DNA of 64,000 bases from Pholiota molesta (Eukaryota; Basidiomycota; Agaricomycetes; Agaricales; Strophariaceae). The stretch lies in contig JACGCK010000080.1 in assembly GCA_014925825.1 (NCBI GenBank), positions 124,001 to 188,000 on the forward strand. The letters are read 5' to 3'. This document shows positions 13,044 through 25,018 of the stretch, one piece after another (position 1 is the stretch's first letter; the number at the start of each line of letters is the position of its first letter). Both the position numbers and the translations under genes were made by a program. Under the pieces are notes generated by a model. It was not told where the DNA came from and made no database searches. It saw only the letters and a list, made by a program, of their open reading frames with translations.

Positions 13044-13624
13044 CTTTGTTGACAAAAGAAGAGGGGTATGAAGTTTGTGTCCAACATGGCGGCGATGGTT
13101 CTTTTTATTGCTCGAGCCGCATAATGCGCAAAGTCATCAAAATTGCGAGATCGCCGTTGAGATGACACTGAAGAGGTAGTTTTCCCACAAAATTCAGGGT
13201 CATTTGAACCTAAATTGGGAATTGTGCTTATGTCAAAGTGCTTATGTAGGAGAATTTTCGGGCTCATTCTCACTAATCCAATGTGATGGAAAATCTCAAT
13301 AAGCATAATACTCTGGTTTGACAAAATTCTCGTTGTCATAGCCCACCATGTATACTTAGCACGACATGTGGGAAATATACACCATTTGCGACTAAGTATC
13401 CCGAGTTCCCCAGCAAAATCCGATGCCGCTGAGGCTCGCTCTTTTTCTAAGTAGCCAGAAGCGTCTCTGGGCGCTAAAATAGTATTTTGAATGCAGGATA
13501 TTTAGATGCTCAAGTGTCCCCGTGTTAATTATTCAAAAAATATGAGCCAGGTTCATGTATTTATATCTGCTTCTCGAGATAGTTTAGACTCAGCAAAATC
13601 GCTACTGTGTTTCTGATCTACAAT
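13044..13624. other. Intergenic region
   Basis: Upstream of AIF-like copy 3 and downstream of the O-methyltransferase. AT-rich, no supported gene. Confidence 0.4.
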
Positions 13625-15577
13625 TCAGGCAACTTTGGCCACAATTTTATAGTGGCCCACAGGTGCTCTATAGATCTTCGCCATCCTCCAACCGGATTTG
13701 TGCAGAATATCTCGGAACTGAGCAGGTGTTCGCTCCCCTCCGTTCAAAGACCCAATCATCTAAACAAAAATTGGTAAGTACTCATATTCTGAATCAAAAA
13801 TAACATATAGCCTCACTTGAAGGTCTCCCAAGTAAGAAAACAGCCGTGCATGACCATAGTTAGGGAGAAGTGGTTGCGGAGCGGTCTTACTACCCATGCC
13901 CGGAATGTCTTTGTCAACGGTAGCATCGGAACATGCATAGTCCATGAGGCTATCGATGATGATTAGCTCTGTCTCTGGCCCCGCAGCTGCGCGAAGCTGC
14001 TTCAGGATTTGGATGCATGTGGAATCAGGCCAGTCATGCATGATCATGCGCATGAAGTACACTCGCGCGTTTTTCATAGGCTGCGCAGTGAGGAAGTCGT
14101 GTGCTGTACATATACTTAGCCAAATTGACGGTATGAATGTTGAGCGCCTAATCTACGAACCTTGAAGTAGCACTTGCCCGCTCTTCAGCAACTCCGGAGC
14201 ACTTTGTTCAAAGTACTTTTATAGAATAAGAACTCATTTAGACCCCCCTGTAAATGGAGTTACCGATATTGAACAACACACCTTGTTTCCATCGGGTATG
14301 ACACCTTCGCGGTCTTGGACAACAAGCTTAAGATCTGGGAAAGCTCTAGCAAGCACCAATGATTGCGTTCCTATTCCTCCACCAACATCAACAACAGTAC
14401 TGCCCTTCGCCAAGGATCCCCACTCGTAGCCTAGGATAAGTTGCGCATTGTGAGTTCCGGTTTATCAGATATAGAAAGACGATGATATGGCTTACCCTCT
14501 AGAATCGCGTTCGCCAAATATAGCCTATTTCCCGATTCAAAAACAATTCCAAAGCGGCGGAGCCTGCTTTCGTTTCCTGGTTGCTCAAACCAAGTAAAGA
14601 TCGGATGGTCTGTTTGAAAAGCCTTGTTGAAAGCTGTATGAGATGGGTCCTCGTTCTTGGAAAATATTGAGTCGGTAAGCGCCTCTAGGAGATATGCCGA
14701 TGTCTTGAATTGGTCGTCCGTACTAAAAATCACGGTAGAAATTAGCTCGAACCTGAACGAAGTAATTTGAATAAACCTACAAGTGAGAAATCGCAGCTGA
14801 CATTCCGCTAGTGCCCACAAATTTCTCTTCAGGTCTATCTCGCGAGTAAAATCAAGAGATTTTATAGGATAATTACGACCAAAAGCTACCTTTCAAGAAG
14901 ATCTTTCACTTCTTTCCCAGTATCAGCCGCTGACGATATACGGTTGTTTGCAAATACGTCCGGGGAAACCTCTGTAGAGCCGGGAACCATTGATTTAGCG
15001 ATAGCTTTTGCACAATAGAAATACAGACTCGCCTCTCAAGATATGCTCAGTGGCAAGTAAGCGAAGAATGCGTCCTTAACAAGACAATAAACAACTCTAT
15101 CATCAGATCATAGGGTCTAAAATCCAATAAGAATCAAACTTACCTAATTTAGAAGGGTCCGTATTATTACGGGCGCTAATCTCGTTTACATGAAGGCCCT
15201 GAGGTCCCGCTTCTCGCAGAATTTCAACGACATTCGTATCCACTGCGACTCTGAGTGCAGATGAGACGTGAAACTGTAATAAGTACCATGTAAATGATGT
15301 ACGGTCAGACAGCACAGATGTCGATAAATACCTGCATTGACGTGGTCAGCAGACTCATAGGCGCCGGTCTGACCATGGCAACGAGCTGGGAGGCAGCCGC
15401 GATAATTATCGACGCTGCTTCTGCTATTGCAGGATCCATGAGAGGCGCCTCGGTTTGCGGGGAGAAAGGGTCGTTCAAGGAAGGGATCTCTACATTCTTG
15501 GCGGTGCAGGTCTGCTCAATCGCAGAAATGGAGTCGCTGATTAGGGCAGCGAGAGAGCGCAAGGTCAGATTGGCCAT
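13625..15577 (-). CDS. SAM-dependent O-methyltransferase (fungal natural-product type)
   Basis: Ten exons (15577-15332, 15273-15144, 15074-15033, 14971-14890, 14834-14781, 14722-14496, 14430-14282, 14215-14161, 14103-13817, 13759-13625) give 468 residues, the usual size for this family. The helical N-terminal part contains ILRLLATEHILREVSPD and FANNRISS, typical of plant- and fungal-type OMT dimerisation and winged-helix regions. SAM motif I is VVDVGGGIGTQSLVLA, followed by LKLVVQDR. The catalytic histidine region is MRMIMHDWPD. The C-terminus is GWRMAKIYRAPVGHYKIVAK. The enzyme would methylate a hydroxyl of a small molecule; the substrate is unknown. The intron after HILR starts with GC (donor GGCGAGT at 15032-15031). 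Its closeness to the AIF-like flavoenzymes hints at shared metabolism but does not show it. Confidence 0.92.
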
Positions 15578-16566
15578 AGAAGGAGGCGAAAGCTGACGCG
15601 CTCCGTTGAAGAGTACTCTTTGTTGATTGAACTTTATTTCTATCCACGTCTCCGACACAAGTATTGTGGGCTCGGCTACCGTAACATTCACATTACAAAT
15701 GGACTACTGAGCGCTGTGCGGTGTGAAAATAGGATTCATTTCAAGTGTGACGCGGTCGGCGATATGGTCATGGAGCGAGAAGGCGATGATAACGCCTTTC
15801 AAGGAATGTGTCTGCTCAAGATCCATTTGGTCATGTCAATGGGGAACACATTTGAGGTACTGTCTTCAAAGTTTCTATCTTGATATTCCAACGATTAATC
15901 ATGACAGTGAAATCAATTCAAGAAATGGATAAACATCATATCAAAGCGAGTAAGTGCACCCTTCGTAAATTCAGATATTCACACATTCTATGATCCTAAG
16001 GATGCGGATAGTTGCTCATGCACCTTTACTGCGTCTTTAAGGTTTTCTTTGTGGATCAACCTTCCGTTAGTCAAGGCGCTAGCACATAATTAATCATCCG
16101 GCAGTTAGAGGCCGGTTATTATTAAGATCGTCAATCCGTGAGTGCTGTAATTCAAGAGCAAAATGTAATCATGTTATGATGTGCCGAGGCCCGATGTACA
16201 AGGGATCGTAAATGGAGCAAATTCAGCACTGATATGTGGGCGTATTATACGGTATTCCGAATCAGGTTAACAAATTGACCGCCGCATTCTATACTGCGAA
16301 TGTTGCCCTCAAAAATGTATAAATATGAACCAGAGCCTCCAGTTTCATAGCACCGGGGGATGACTGACACTTGGCACAAACGTCTGAATATTTGCTATGA
16401 CTTTGTTTTTTTTGGAAACCGGATTGTTTCTCCTCGTTGTACGTATTCTGTGCTCCGGAACAGTCGCATTACAATCTATAAGAATCTGTAACGCAAGGTC
16501 AGGAATTATGCTTACATGGGCTTAACATTTCGACATGTATGTAGTCTTATAAGTTCTGTCACAGTT
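15578..16566. other. Intergenic region
   Basis: About 1 kb between divergently transcribed genes, so it should hold both promoters. AT-rich; no coding family, RNA gene or obvious repeat was recognised. Confidence 0.4.
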
Positions 16567-17938
16567 ATGGATGAATTCCGTTCTTTCTGGCCCCCGGGCA
16601 ATATTCTTCTAGTATCTACTACTATAGAGCTGTTTCTTTCTAATGATTCGAGATGTCTCTCCGCAAATGGCTGGGCTGGTGAGCAACTGGTGTACCACTT
16701 TACTTTACGGTAAGGCAAATATATTTAACACGGTCATCCATACCATACACATAACCTAACCTCTTGCCGTAGGGATAACGTCAGTCGAGATATGACTGCC
16801 ATTTAAGACAAGCTGTTGACAGAAGTTATCTGAAGGCTCGTAGTATATTCTACCTGCGTTTACGTTCTGTTCCAACGACGAGAGGAGAGACTGCGCAGCA
16901 CAACATGGTATGCGAAGTATTTTTCCGACGCCTTCGGAATCCCTTAGTACTTACTTGCTGTAGGATTCTATTCTGCACGGCGACACTGCAGTTTATCCTC
17001 TCCACCATCTATGTGGCCTTCGCGCTCCGCCTTCTTATTGAAGGCTTTATCTGGGCAGTCGACACTCCTGAAGGGACGTTGGGGTACTGGATCAATCCTT
17101 CTATCCGAGCTCAAGTTGTTTCGAAGGCCGTTTATATCACGAATGTGAGTATAGACCTTTTAATAATGTGAATTGAAATCTGCGCTCAATATGGGATATC
17201 GACAGTCAATCGTAGGTGATTCAGTTTTGGTCTGGCGAGTCTACGTTGTATGGGGAAAGAATCTGTACGCCTGTGTTCTTCCTATGCTTTTGGTCTGCGG
17301 CACTACTGGTACGTATTTCTTCCTGCCATTTCATCAATGCTAATCATATTCTATTCTGAACAGTGACGGGATACATATCTATCAAGCTGTTATCCGCAAT
17401 CACTCTCAACTCCTTGAATAGCCTTTTCGCTATTGGGAAGTGGGTACTAGCAACATGGTCGCTCTCGATTGCGACCCAGATTATCTCTACCGGTCTGATT
17501 GCAGGCAAAATCTGGTGGCACGCACGGCGTATCTCTGGCTCAAAGGCGCAGTACCTGTCCGTGATAGCGATTGTGGTGGAGTCTGGGGCAATCTACACCG
17601 TGGCGACGATTTTCTTGTTGGCATTTTTCGATATAAAAACGCAGGCAGGGGCGATTATCGGAGATATGACGGCCCAGATTGCGGTAAGTTTAATTGCTAC
17701 CTAGCCTTGATCACTTGGGATTTCGACTCTGAACTCACTCGTGCATGACCAGACTATCGTTCCGACTCTCATTATTCTCCGGGTAGAATTTTTGAGGAGC
17801 GACCATTCGACATACAAGTCAACTACTAGCTCCAACAAAAAGATATCACCAGGCGCTTCCATCGCGCTTTCGTCGTTCCCAGCTCGAAATGAAGCGGCTC
17901 AGATGGAAGTAGCCACTCTTTCGTCTAGCAGGGTCTAA
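16567..17938 (+). CDS. Basidiomycete-type multispan (7TM-like) membrane protein
   Basis: Proposed exons are 16567-16678, 16844-16907, 16964-17144, 17206-17308, 17364-17683 and 17753-17938 (321 residues). Several hydrophobic segments are separated by short loops: VYSTCVYVLFQRR, a helix in exon 3, SVLVWRVYVVWGKN, a long helix after VTGYISIKLL, and helices around QIISTGLIAGKIWW and SVIAIVVESGAIY. The VLxWRxYVVWGKN loop and layout are familiar from the large agaricomycete 7TM protein families of unknown function, often suggested to be receptors. The cytosolic tail is Ser/Thr-rich. Exons 2-6 are well supported. The first exon is tentative: phase and donor fit, but it implies an unusually long 165-nt intron and a polar stretch where helix 1 should continue. 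Ligand and signalling role are unknown. Confidence 0.75.
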
Positions 17939-18389
17939 TGAGGGGGGCCATAGTTTGGAAGTCATGGAAGTAAATATATAACTCGCCTATTTTTCAATCT
18001 GAATGTATCTTTGTTGAAGTTCAATTTAAAACCATGACCAGATCACAAAGTGGTACTGTACATAGCGACTTGCTGTAAGCCTGTGCATATACCTATGCCC
18101 TACGTTATTGACGACCGGTCTGTAGCGGTTTCGCTTGAGAGCCCCACCCCCGCACCCGGCACTGGTTGGGCGTCGCCCAGGGAGCCAGCGTCATTAGCCG
18201 TAAGCGGCAAGTCTGTGGCGCGCGCGGCGTGGCGGTGTTGTGGCGGTGCTGTGTTCAATAAATAGCCATGGCCTGCGCTCCATCCCTCCTGTCAACCACC
18301 ACCACCACTCTCTCGTCCTTTCTTAACATTCTCCTCGATTCTAATACCTAATCCAATTGTTTCCGAATACCCACAGTAATACCCTGAAC
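17939..18389. other. Intergenic region / upstream of GNA1
   Basis: Contains the presumed GNA1 promoter. A short GC-rich block at about 18160-18240 precedes a C/T-rich leader (18280-18360) of the kind often seen upstream of fungal start codons. Confidence 0.4.
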
Positions 18390-19184
18390 ATGCCTTCCTT
18401 TACCCCCGATTCCGAGCTCGACCTGCTCTTCTCCCCAAGCCTGATCTCGCCTGAAGTCAGAGACCAATTGGGTGCGGATCTACACGTACGTTCCTCGCTC
18501 GCTATCCTCTCGGGCGGGCGCTCACCCTTTCCGCATTCCCTGTAGATCCGCCCACTGGCGCGGACCGACCTCGCGCGCGGCCACCTCGCCGTGCTCGCCG
18601 TGCTGACCGCCACGCCCGCGCTCACCGCGGCGCAGTACGAGCAGGCCTTCGACGCCCTGCGCGCGTGCCCGCACACGTACTACACGCTCGTCATCGTGCA
18701 GCGCGCGACGGATGCGGTCGTCGGCGTCGGCTCCGTGTTCATGGAGCAGAAGTTCACGCGCGGCTTGGGGCGCGTGGGCCACATCGAGGACATCGCGGTG
18801 GACAAGCGCATGCAGGGCCGCAAGCTCGGGCTGCGCATCATCCAGGCGCTCACGGCGATCAGCGAGCGCACGGGGTGCTACAAGACCATCCTCAACTGCA
18901 GCGACGACAATATACGTGAGTCACCCGCCTTTCGCTTCGTCCTTTGGGCACGTTCGTGGGCGGTTGGTCGCTCTGGCGCATGCCGAGCACCTCCCCGTCG
19001 CGCCCGTTCGGTGTCGGCTGTTTTGCTAACGACGCCCCCACCCGCCCTTTTAGCCTTCTACAAGAAGTGCGGCTTCGAGAAGAAGGAGAACGAGATGGCG
19101 CGCTACCACTCCACCGCCGCCTCTGCTCCCACGACGACGCCCATCACCCTCGCCGACCGACCCGTGCATACCCCTAGACTCTAA
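18390..19184 (+). CDS. GNA1: Glucosamine-6-phosphate N-acetyltransferase
   Basis: Three exons (18390-18485, 18546-18915, 19054-19184) give 198 residues. The GNAT fold is clear: IRPLARTDLARGHLAVL, TYYTLVIVQR, the core VGHIEDIAVDKRMQGRKLG with the acetyl-CoA-binding R/QxxGxG/A loop (RMQGRKLG), TGCYKTILNCSDDN and FYKKCGFEKKENEMARY. These match yeast Gna1, which acetylates glucosamine-6-phosphate in the UDP-GlcNAc pathway that supplies chitin and N-glycans. The protein is longer than yeast Gna1 (159 residues) because of a 25-residue Ala/Thr/Pro-rich tail. The last intron and exon, with downstream flank, are tandemly duplicated immediately 3', giving a second potential terminal exon. Confidence 0.95.
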
Positions 19185-19303
19185 ATAAAGAACACATCGA
19201 TGGACCTTCATATTACGTAGCCCTAGACTCCCGTTGTAGACCCGATAGAGGACGGACGCTTGTAGTGACGCTTCCCCCCTTTTTTTACTTTACGTCGCCG
19301 ATA
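18978..19303. repeat. Tandem duplication unit 1 (3' end of GNA1)
   Basis: A 326-bp unit covering the 3' half of the last GNA1 intron, the last exon and about 120 bp of flank. The adjoining copy is 19304-19625. Only scattered substitutions and small indels separate them, mostly in C and T runs. Confidence 0.95.
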
Positions 19304-19625
19304 GCATGCCGAGCACCTCCCCGTCGCGCCCGTTCGGTGTCGGCTGTTTTGCTAACGACGCCCCCACCCGCCCTTTTAGCCTTCTACAAGAAGTGCGGCT
19401 TCGAGAAGAAGGAGAACGAGATGGCGCGCTACCACACCACCGCCGCCTCAGCTCCCACGACGACGCCCATCACCCTCGCCGACCGACCTGTGCATACCCC
19501 TAGACTCTAAATAAAGAACGCATCAATGGACCTTCATATTACGGAGCCCCTCGACTCCCGTTGTAGACCCGATAGAGGACGGACGCTTGTAGTGACGTCC
19601 CCCTTTTTACTTTACGTCGCCGATA
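19304..19625. repeat. Tandem duplication unit 2 (3' end of GNA1)
   Basis: Near-perfect copy of 18978-19303, starting GCATGCCGAGCACC and ending at TTTACGTCGCCGATA. Confidence 0.95.
19380..19510 (+). other. Duplicated GNA1 terminal exon (possible alternative last exon)
   Basis: It carries the same TTTTAG acceptor, phase, length (131 nt) and stop as the GNA1 last exon 326 bp upstream. The encoded sequence is the same apart from Ser to Thr in ARYHTTAAS. It could be spliced in place of the first copy but the product would be nearly identical. It has no start codon of its own. Confidence 0.8.
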
Positions 19626-20113
19626 TCCTTCACATATTCGCGTGCCATTTTTGTGAATGTAAACACTAATTCTCCTCCATGTCTTCAGCCATAGATTTCC
19701 ACTATTAATAACATTCTGAAGCTGGAGATATATATTTAACGAGTTTCTGCATTGATGTGATACGTGCAACTGGACTGCGGGCCCCCTTGCTCCCCCGCAA
19801 CCCCGTCACCGCCTGTCCTCCATTTCACGTATAATTTTGTTTGAGATGCTGCTTCTTATGACGCGTTTTTGGTACCCCTGTAAATATCCCTCAAGCAAAA
19901 GTCGCGCAAGGCCCGAGCGTTAGGAACATACAGCAAGCGCTACAGTTGAGTATGTGCGCACGCAACAAGCGTGAGTCAGGCAGACAACTTGCAAGGCCAG
20001 TCGCAGTGAACGCCTTCCTGCCCGAAGAAATCACTGGACGCCAATGGAAAACGACGACGCAGCCACCCCCACCCCCATATCAATTACGCGTCGCCAAATA
20101 ATAATAATCTTCC
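19626..20113. other. Convergent intergenic region
   Basis: 3' flanks of GNA1 and YIF1. No supported gene or RNA. Confidence 0.4.
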
Positions 20114-21514
20114 CTAAATACGGACGAGCCACCCCATATAAAATATCTGCATCAGCGCCTCCAGAAAGAGGAACACGATGCGGCGCCGGCGCTGCGCCTG
20201 CGTCACCGTGCCCGTCTGCGCGGGCGTCGCGGACGCGTCCGGCAGGATGACGGCGCGCAGGGAGCGGAGCTAGTTATGGAGTGAGTGAGAGGTGGGGGTC
20301 AGCGTTCTGTGTGGATGCGACAGGGAGGGAGGGAGGGAGAGAGGGTGCGTACCAGGAAGAAGGCGTTTGCAGCGAAGGCGTACAGGAACACCAGCGTCCA
20401 TAGGAGGCCTTTCACGCCGAGGAAGCCCGCGGCGATGGTGAAGATGATGCTACACGCATCCAGGGGTCAGCGTGCTACCCAATAAGGAGTCCGAGATAAA
20501 TGAAAGGGCACGCACCCCACGAATTTGTACCCCCCGTACGCGATGAGGTCGACCATCTGCGAGGACGGGATGTTGAGGATGTAGCAGCCCAGCTTCACGA
20601 AGGCGAAGTCGCAGAGGACGACCGCCGTCGCGCGCGACGCGGACTCGCCGAGGATGAGCGGCGAGAACCGCTCGATGATCCCGGAGTGCAGGGTGCTGAG
20701 CAGGATGTACGTGAAGATCGCCATCACTGTGCAGCGCAAGCAAGCAAGCAAGAACGAACATCAGGCGTGTCCAAAAATAGATCGAGGGGCAATCGTGGCC
20801 TCCTCAGACGCAATGTAAGTACTTACCTGGGATGTAGAGATCCGGGCTGTTGAGGTCCTCGCGCGGGGGGAGCCACTCGCCCTGTGCGCCCCGTGGGCGC
20901 CGGAAGTACGACTTGTGTATCCACGGAAAGAGCAGCAGGCGCAGCTTCTTGATCACATACGAGTTCGACACGTTGAAGTAGTGTTTGACGTTGTTCGAGG
21001 GGATCATCGTCCCAAACTAAAAGCACCACGTCAGCTCATAGTTAGTTAGTCCTTGCAATGCGGCCGCGCAGAACACACGCACGTTTCGCTGCACATAGTC
21101 CTGCCCCGCCGCGACCGCGCTCTGCCCGAGCTGCATGCCCAGCTGCGCCGTCGCGCCGTCGAGCCCCCACGCCGCGTAGTCCGCCCCCTGCATCTGCTGT
21201 GGCGGCGGGTGCTGCTGCGCGGGGGCGTGCTGCGACGGCGGCATGTGGTGCATCCCGCCCGCCGGGTACGGCGGCTGCGCCATCGGGGGCTGCGCGTGCT
21301 GGAAGGGCGTCGTGTACGCGGGGACGTGCGTGGGGTAGGCCTGCGCGTGCTGCTGCTGCTGCTGGTGCAGGGGCTGGTTGGGCCCTGGGGACGAGGAGAA
21401 GCGCTGGTACCCCTGCGGCGACGCGGGCGTGGAGGGCGGCTCGGGGATGTACGCTGGGTGTGTGGGGACGGGGTGGCGGAGGGGTGGGGGTGAGTGGGAG
21501 CCGTACTGCGACAT
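20114..21514 (-). CDS. YIF1: YIF1-family ER-Golgi membrane protein
   Basis: Five exons (21514-21083, 21016-20827, 20726-20516, 20449-20353, 20269-20114) give 361 residues. The N-terminal 120 residues are low-complexity Pro/Gln/His-rich (a QQQQQ tract). The family core starts with VKHYFNVSNSYVIKKLRLLL, followed by FPWIHKSYFRR. The C-terminal half has about five hydrophobic helices: MAIFTYILLSTLHSG, AVVLCDFAFVKLGCYIL, IIFTIAAGFLGVKG, LVFLYAFAANAFFL and the end MQIFYMGWLVRI. YIF1 proteins work with YIP1 and Rab GTPases in COPII-dependent ER-to-Golgi traffic. The low-complexity N-terminus is expected to face the cytosol. Phases agree throughout. Confidence 0.93.
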
Positions 21515-22507
21515 TTTTATGGGTTTAGGGGGAGGTGTACAGTGCGATTAGAGAATATAATATGGAGGCAAGAGATGGTCGGGGATGGGGTGGGTGTGCT
21601 CGCTGCGCGCGCCGACGTGGAGGATGGCCTTGGAATATAACACGGCCAAGCAGAGCCGGCATCATCCGGGCATCATCGTTTCAACTTTTGTTTTCAGGCT
21701 CCCTCCATTCTCAATCCTTTCTTTGTATCTGGGCAATTATTCACGTCGAAATCAACCTTTCTTTGCTTTTGTGGACGACAGAAGGCAGGTCCGTCGACCC
21801 CGAATATCCTGGGAGATCGGTTTTGAAAATAGTCAACAGTTTTGTTCACGGCTTGTGGTCATATCGGTGGTGGTTGATGGGGCCAGCGTATACTTAGATG
21901 AGCGCTGGGCGCTGACCGGTCGATCTCCCAACTCAACCTGCATGATGACGGCTGTTCACTTTTCGTCGCTCAGGCTTACACTCCACATGGATAACTTGCT
22001 CTTGCCGCTCACCTGGTGTGGCGGGATTCGCGGCTCATCTTCTCAACTCTCTGTCCGACCCTCGTCGTTTTTCGAGTCTGCGATGTGATTCTCCGACTGC
22101 TGATGACCTTGGACCAATGTCTGACTGAGGCTGTAACTCTGTTCTCTCATCGCATTGGGAAACTATGATCGCTTAATGTCTGTCCTGATGAAGGACGAAG
22201 CTTACTTCATCCTCGATGATGATGGTACAGCCCAGATGGGAGCGAAATTGACACAACTGAGCTATCTATTGGGATCTCCATCGTGCTCATCGGATAGTGT
22301 GGGGGGTATTTGAGGCTTTTTCAATGTGTTCCTGCAAAAATATCAAGCCTTCTGGGATCCACGCTATAGTGGTCTGATACCAGGATTTCATCTCCAAAGG
22401 TTGATATTTTTTGCTGCTTTGAGATAATCTGTTGAAGGCTGGCATGTTTTACATCTAATGATACTACCGTTTGTCTGATTCCCAACACAATGCGAGATAT
22501 TCTTGAC
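21515..22507. other. Intergenic region
   Basis: Region between divergent genes, so the promoter of YIF1 on the left and of a 7TM gene on the right. No protein family is recognised in its open frames. Confidence 0.4.
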
Positions 22508-24203
22508 ATGGACTTCATTCTTATTGGTCTCCGTGATGGTGATGATCATCTTAACGGTAAGTGCACGGATTTTTGTTATAACACTCTTTGGCGCTCACAT
22601 CGTCTCCATTACTTTTTTCACTTAGTACTTACTTGACAATCCTGCATTTTGTGCAGTGCGCAAGCTCAATCGAATAACACTGGTGATCAATAGCTTCTAT
22701 TTATTTCCTTATTCTTTTCAGTCTGAACTTGCACCGTGCTTACCTACCAGATTCGATACCGGAGATCGCTTCTAGTGGGACAGTCATGACATTAGCAGCG
22801 TACGTGCATGTCGGTGCTCTGAGTGTGAGTGTTTGAACTAATGTATTTTCATCCTACTAAATAACATCGGCGGGGGACTTGCAGGTTATGATATGGGATG
22901 TTCTGAATCATTGCAAGAAGGACTATCATCTACTCTTTTCATTTGACCCTTGCGTGCACGCTACATTGTATGCCGTAACCAGGTGAGCCTTGCCTGGCTT
23001 CGAGGAAGGCACAGTTTCACTCACATCTGGGACTTTATCCAGATATATGACCCTCGCCTACGTCCTTGCAAAAACGTTATACTTGAGTACGCATTCACCC
23101 ATTTCCATCCACCCAAAAAAAGAGCGCTGAACAAATCATCGCTTCAAGCTATGCAGATTCCGCATTGCGACATGCTCGGCTCGGCGATCGCAGCCTTCTA
23201 CATGCTCGCTGTGTCCGGGACGCTCTTACAGGCGTCGATCCGCCTCTGGAAGCTTCTGGACAGAAAGAAGAACGTGCTCGTCTCCATCGGCGCGCTGTGG
23301 CTCGTCGCGGTTGGGGGCAGCGTCACGTATGCCGTGGGGGTCGTCGCCCATGCGCCGCCAGCGCCTTTGGGCTTGGGCGCGGATGGCGCTGCTTCCATCG
23401 GCGCCTGCGCGGACAGTATCAAGGGCGCGTATGTGGCGCTGGCGTTTATCGTGGTGTTCGTGTACCACGCGTGCCTGCTGGTCACTGTGGGTCTGGCGAT
23501 ACAGCAGAACGTGTTCGCGGATAGGAGCAAGCTGTCGCTCCCTGAACGGTATGAGCGGATGGCGCGCGGGGCGTCGGCGTTGTTCCTGGCGCAGCCTCTG
23601 ACGATGGACGATCGCGTGTTCCATGTGTGGGTGCACCTCTCCGCTTGTCCGTCTCGTTCCGCTGTCATCGATGAATTATTTTTTTCCGATGTGTTTAGGT
23701 CCGCGACGGTGACGAGTCTCGCGAGCCTGTTGCGGTTCTACGGCACCTCCGTCGGGCACCACGCCGCCTCCTTCCGCCTCATGCTCGTCCCTGTGTACCT
23801 CGTCTCCACCAACATCTTAATAGGCCGCGTGTTCCGGAACAGCGCCCTCGCGCTGCTGCAGGCCCCGCACGCGCCGCCCCAGCCGCCCACCGCCCCGCCC
23901 GGCCTCAAGCTCCAGGGGCTGCACATCGAGGTCGGCGCGCGCACCGCGGGGCACCAGAAGCGGACGCTGTGCGAGGCGGACGTGCCGATAAACCGGGTCG
24001 TGAAGATCAGCATGGACGGTGGCGGGGAGCGCGAGGCGGCGGAGGGGTACGGGGGCGCGAAGCGCGGGGGCTCGCCGGTGGAGGTGGAGGTGCGGCGGGT
24101 TACTGAGCGGAAGACGGACTTCTTTGGGACGCCGTCTGGGTCGCTTTCGGAGGGGTCGCTTCAGACGGATGGGCATCATATGTTTGGGCTGAAGATGTGT
24201 TGA
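22508..24203 (+). CDS. Second basidiomycete-type 7TM-like membrane protein (one apparent frame break)
   Basis: Proposed exons: 22508-22556, 22657-22824, 22885-22982, 23043-23086, 23149-23626 and 23699-24203. The readable core runs LNLHRAYLPDSIPEIASS, VMTLAAYVHVGALSVMIWD, TRYMTLAYVLAKTLYLTM, HCDMLGSAIAAFYMLAVSGT, and a later helix KGAYVALAFIVVFVYHACLL, then SLLRFYGTS. These are alternating hydrophobic helices in an arrangement I associate with agaricomycete 7TM proteins of unknown function. The tail (about 130 residues) is polar and Gly/Arg/Ser-rich. Exon 2 needs one base fewer in the TTTT run at 22715-22718 to join ITLVINSFYLFPYSF to SLNLHRAYL; as given, the frame breaks there. Start and first exon are tentative. 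Third-position GC is high in the last two exons. Confidence 0.6.
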
Positions 24204-25018
24204 GGGTGGACAGTTGGAGGTGGGGTCGTTGGGGTAGGTGTCTGTTAGCTTTTTAAAAATTTCTTGCAAGTAGTACGTAGTTGTCATGCTTTTTCTTTCT
24301 TCGAACTTCAATTTCGCCGTTTGTTATAGGGCATAGTCCTTGCTACAGATATTATTTTGGAAATACTTATTATTTAAGTGCTGAATTCGTTTAATTCCAA
24401 GCCGAATTCTTGAAGTATTCTCGCAGGATCCTCGTCGCTTGAGGCTCGTAGGGATCTTGCAGACTGCGGACTGCCAGCTGGCTCGCCAGGAACTGTAAAC
24501 ACGGATGACTACGCGGTCATTCTGGATTTCGATGGAATCACCCTGGAATCACGGGTAAAACATGCGCCATTGCGTCCGTCGTTAATGCCAACAATGCCGA
24601 GCACTGTCCAATGTCTGCTGTTATGAATATTTTTCATTCTATTTCATGGTTTTTCATTCTGTTTCTTGGTCTCTTATAGCTTTTCTCTTATTTCTTTTTT
24701 TTTCTGCGAGAGCCGCCTTAATTCTGGATGACATTATCCTGAGAAAGGATGAACCAGACGTCGTGCAAGACTCAAGTATAGCCAAGGCAAGGACAGCGAG
24801 CGCGGCAGGGGGGAAAGCGCGGTAACGCCGAGATGCCGGACATGCTGTCACGGCGGTTGCCTGGCTGATAAACTTGGCTCGCGGTGTGCTTTTAACTCTT
24901 CCTTCTCAGCCTTCCATTTTCTTCCATCCTTCGCCGTTTCCCCGCTTGGCTCTTTCTTCCATCCACGTCGCTCGTCGTCCTCAGTCTTTCTTTTTGCATT
25001 TACACTCTTTCAAGCGCC
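24204..25018. other. Intergenic region upstream of the LysM gene
   Basis: Mostly AT-rich and featureless until the pyrimidine-rich leader at 24889-25018, which is listed separately. Confidence 0.4.
24889..25018 (+). promoter_or_regulatory. Pyrimidine-rich leader before the LysM gene
   Basis: A long C/T-rich tract (repeated CTTCC/TTCTTCC elements) runs almost to the start codon. Such tracts are common at transcription starts of strongly expressed filamentous-fungal genes. This is a compositional observation only. Confidence 0.45.

Noticed and set aside
21053..21528. GC-rich plus-strand frames of about 150 codons
   Set aside because: Shadow of the low-complexity N-terminus of YIF1 on the minus strand.
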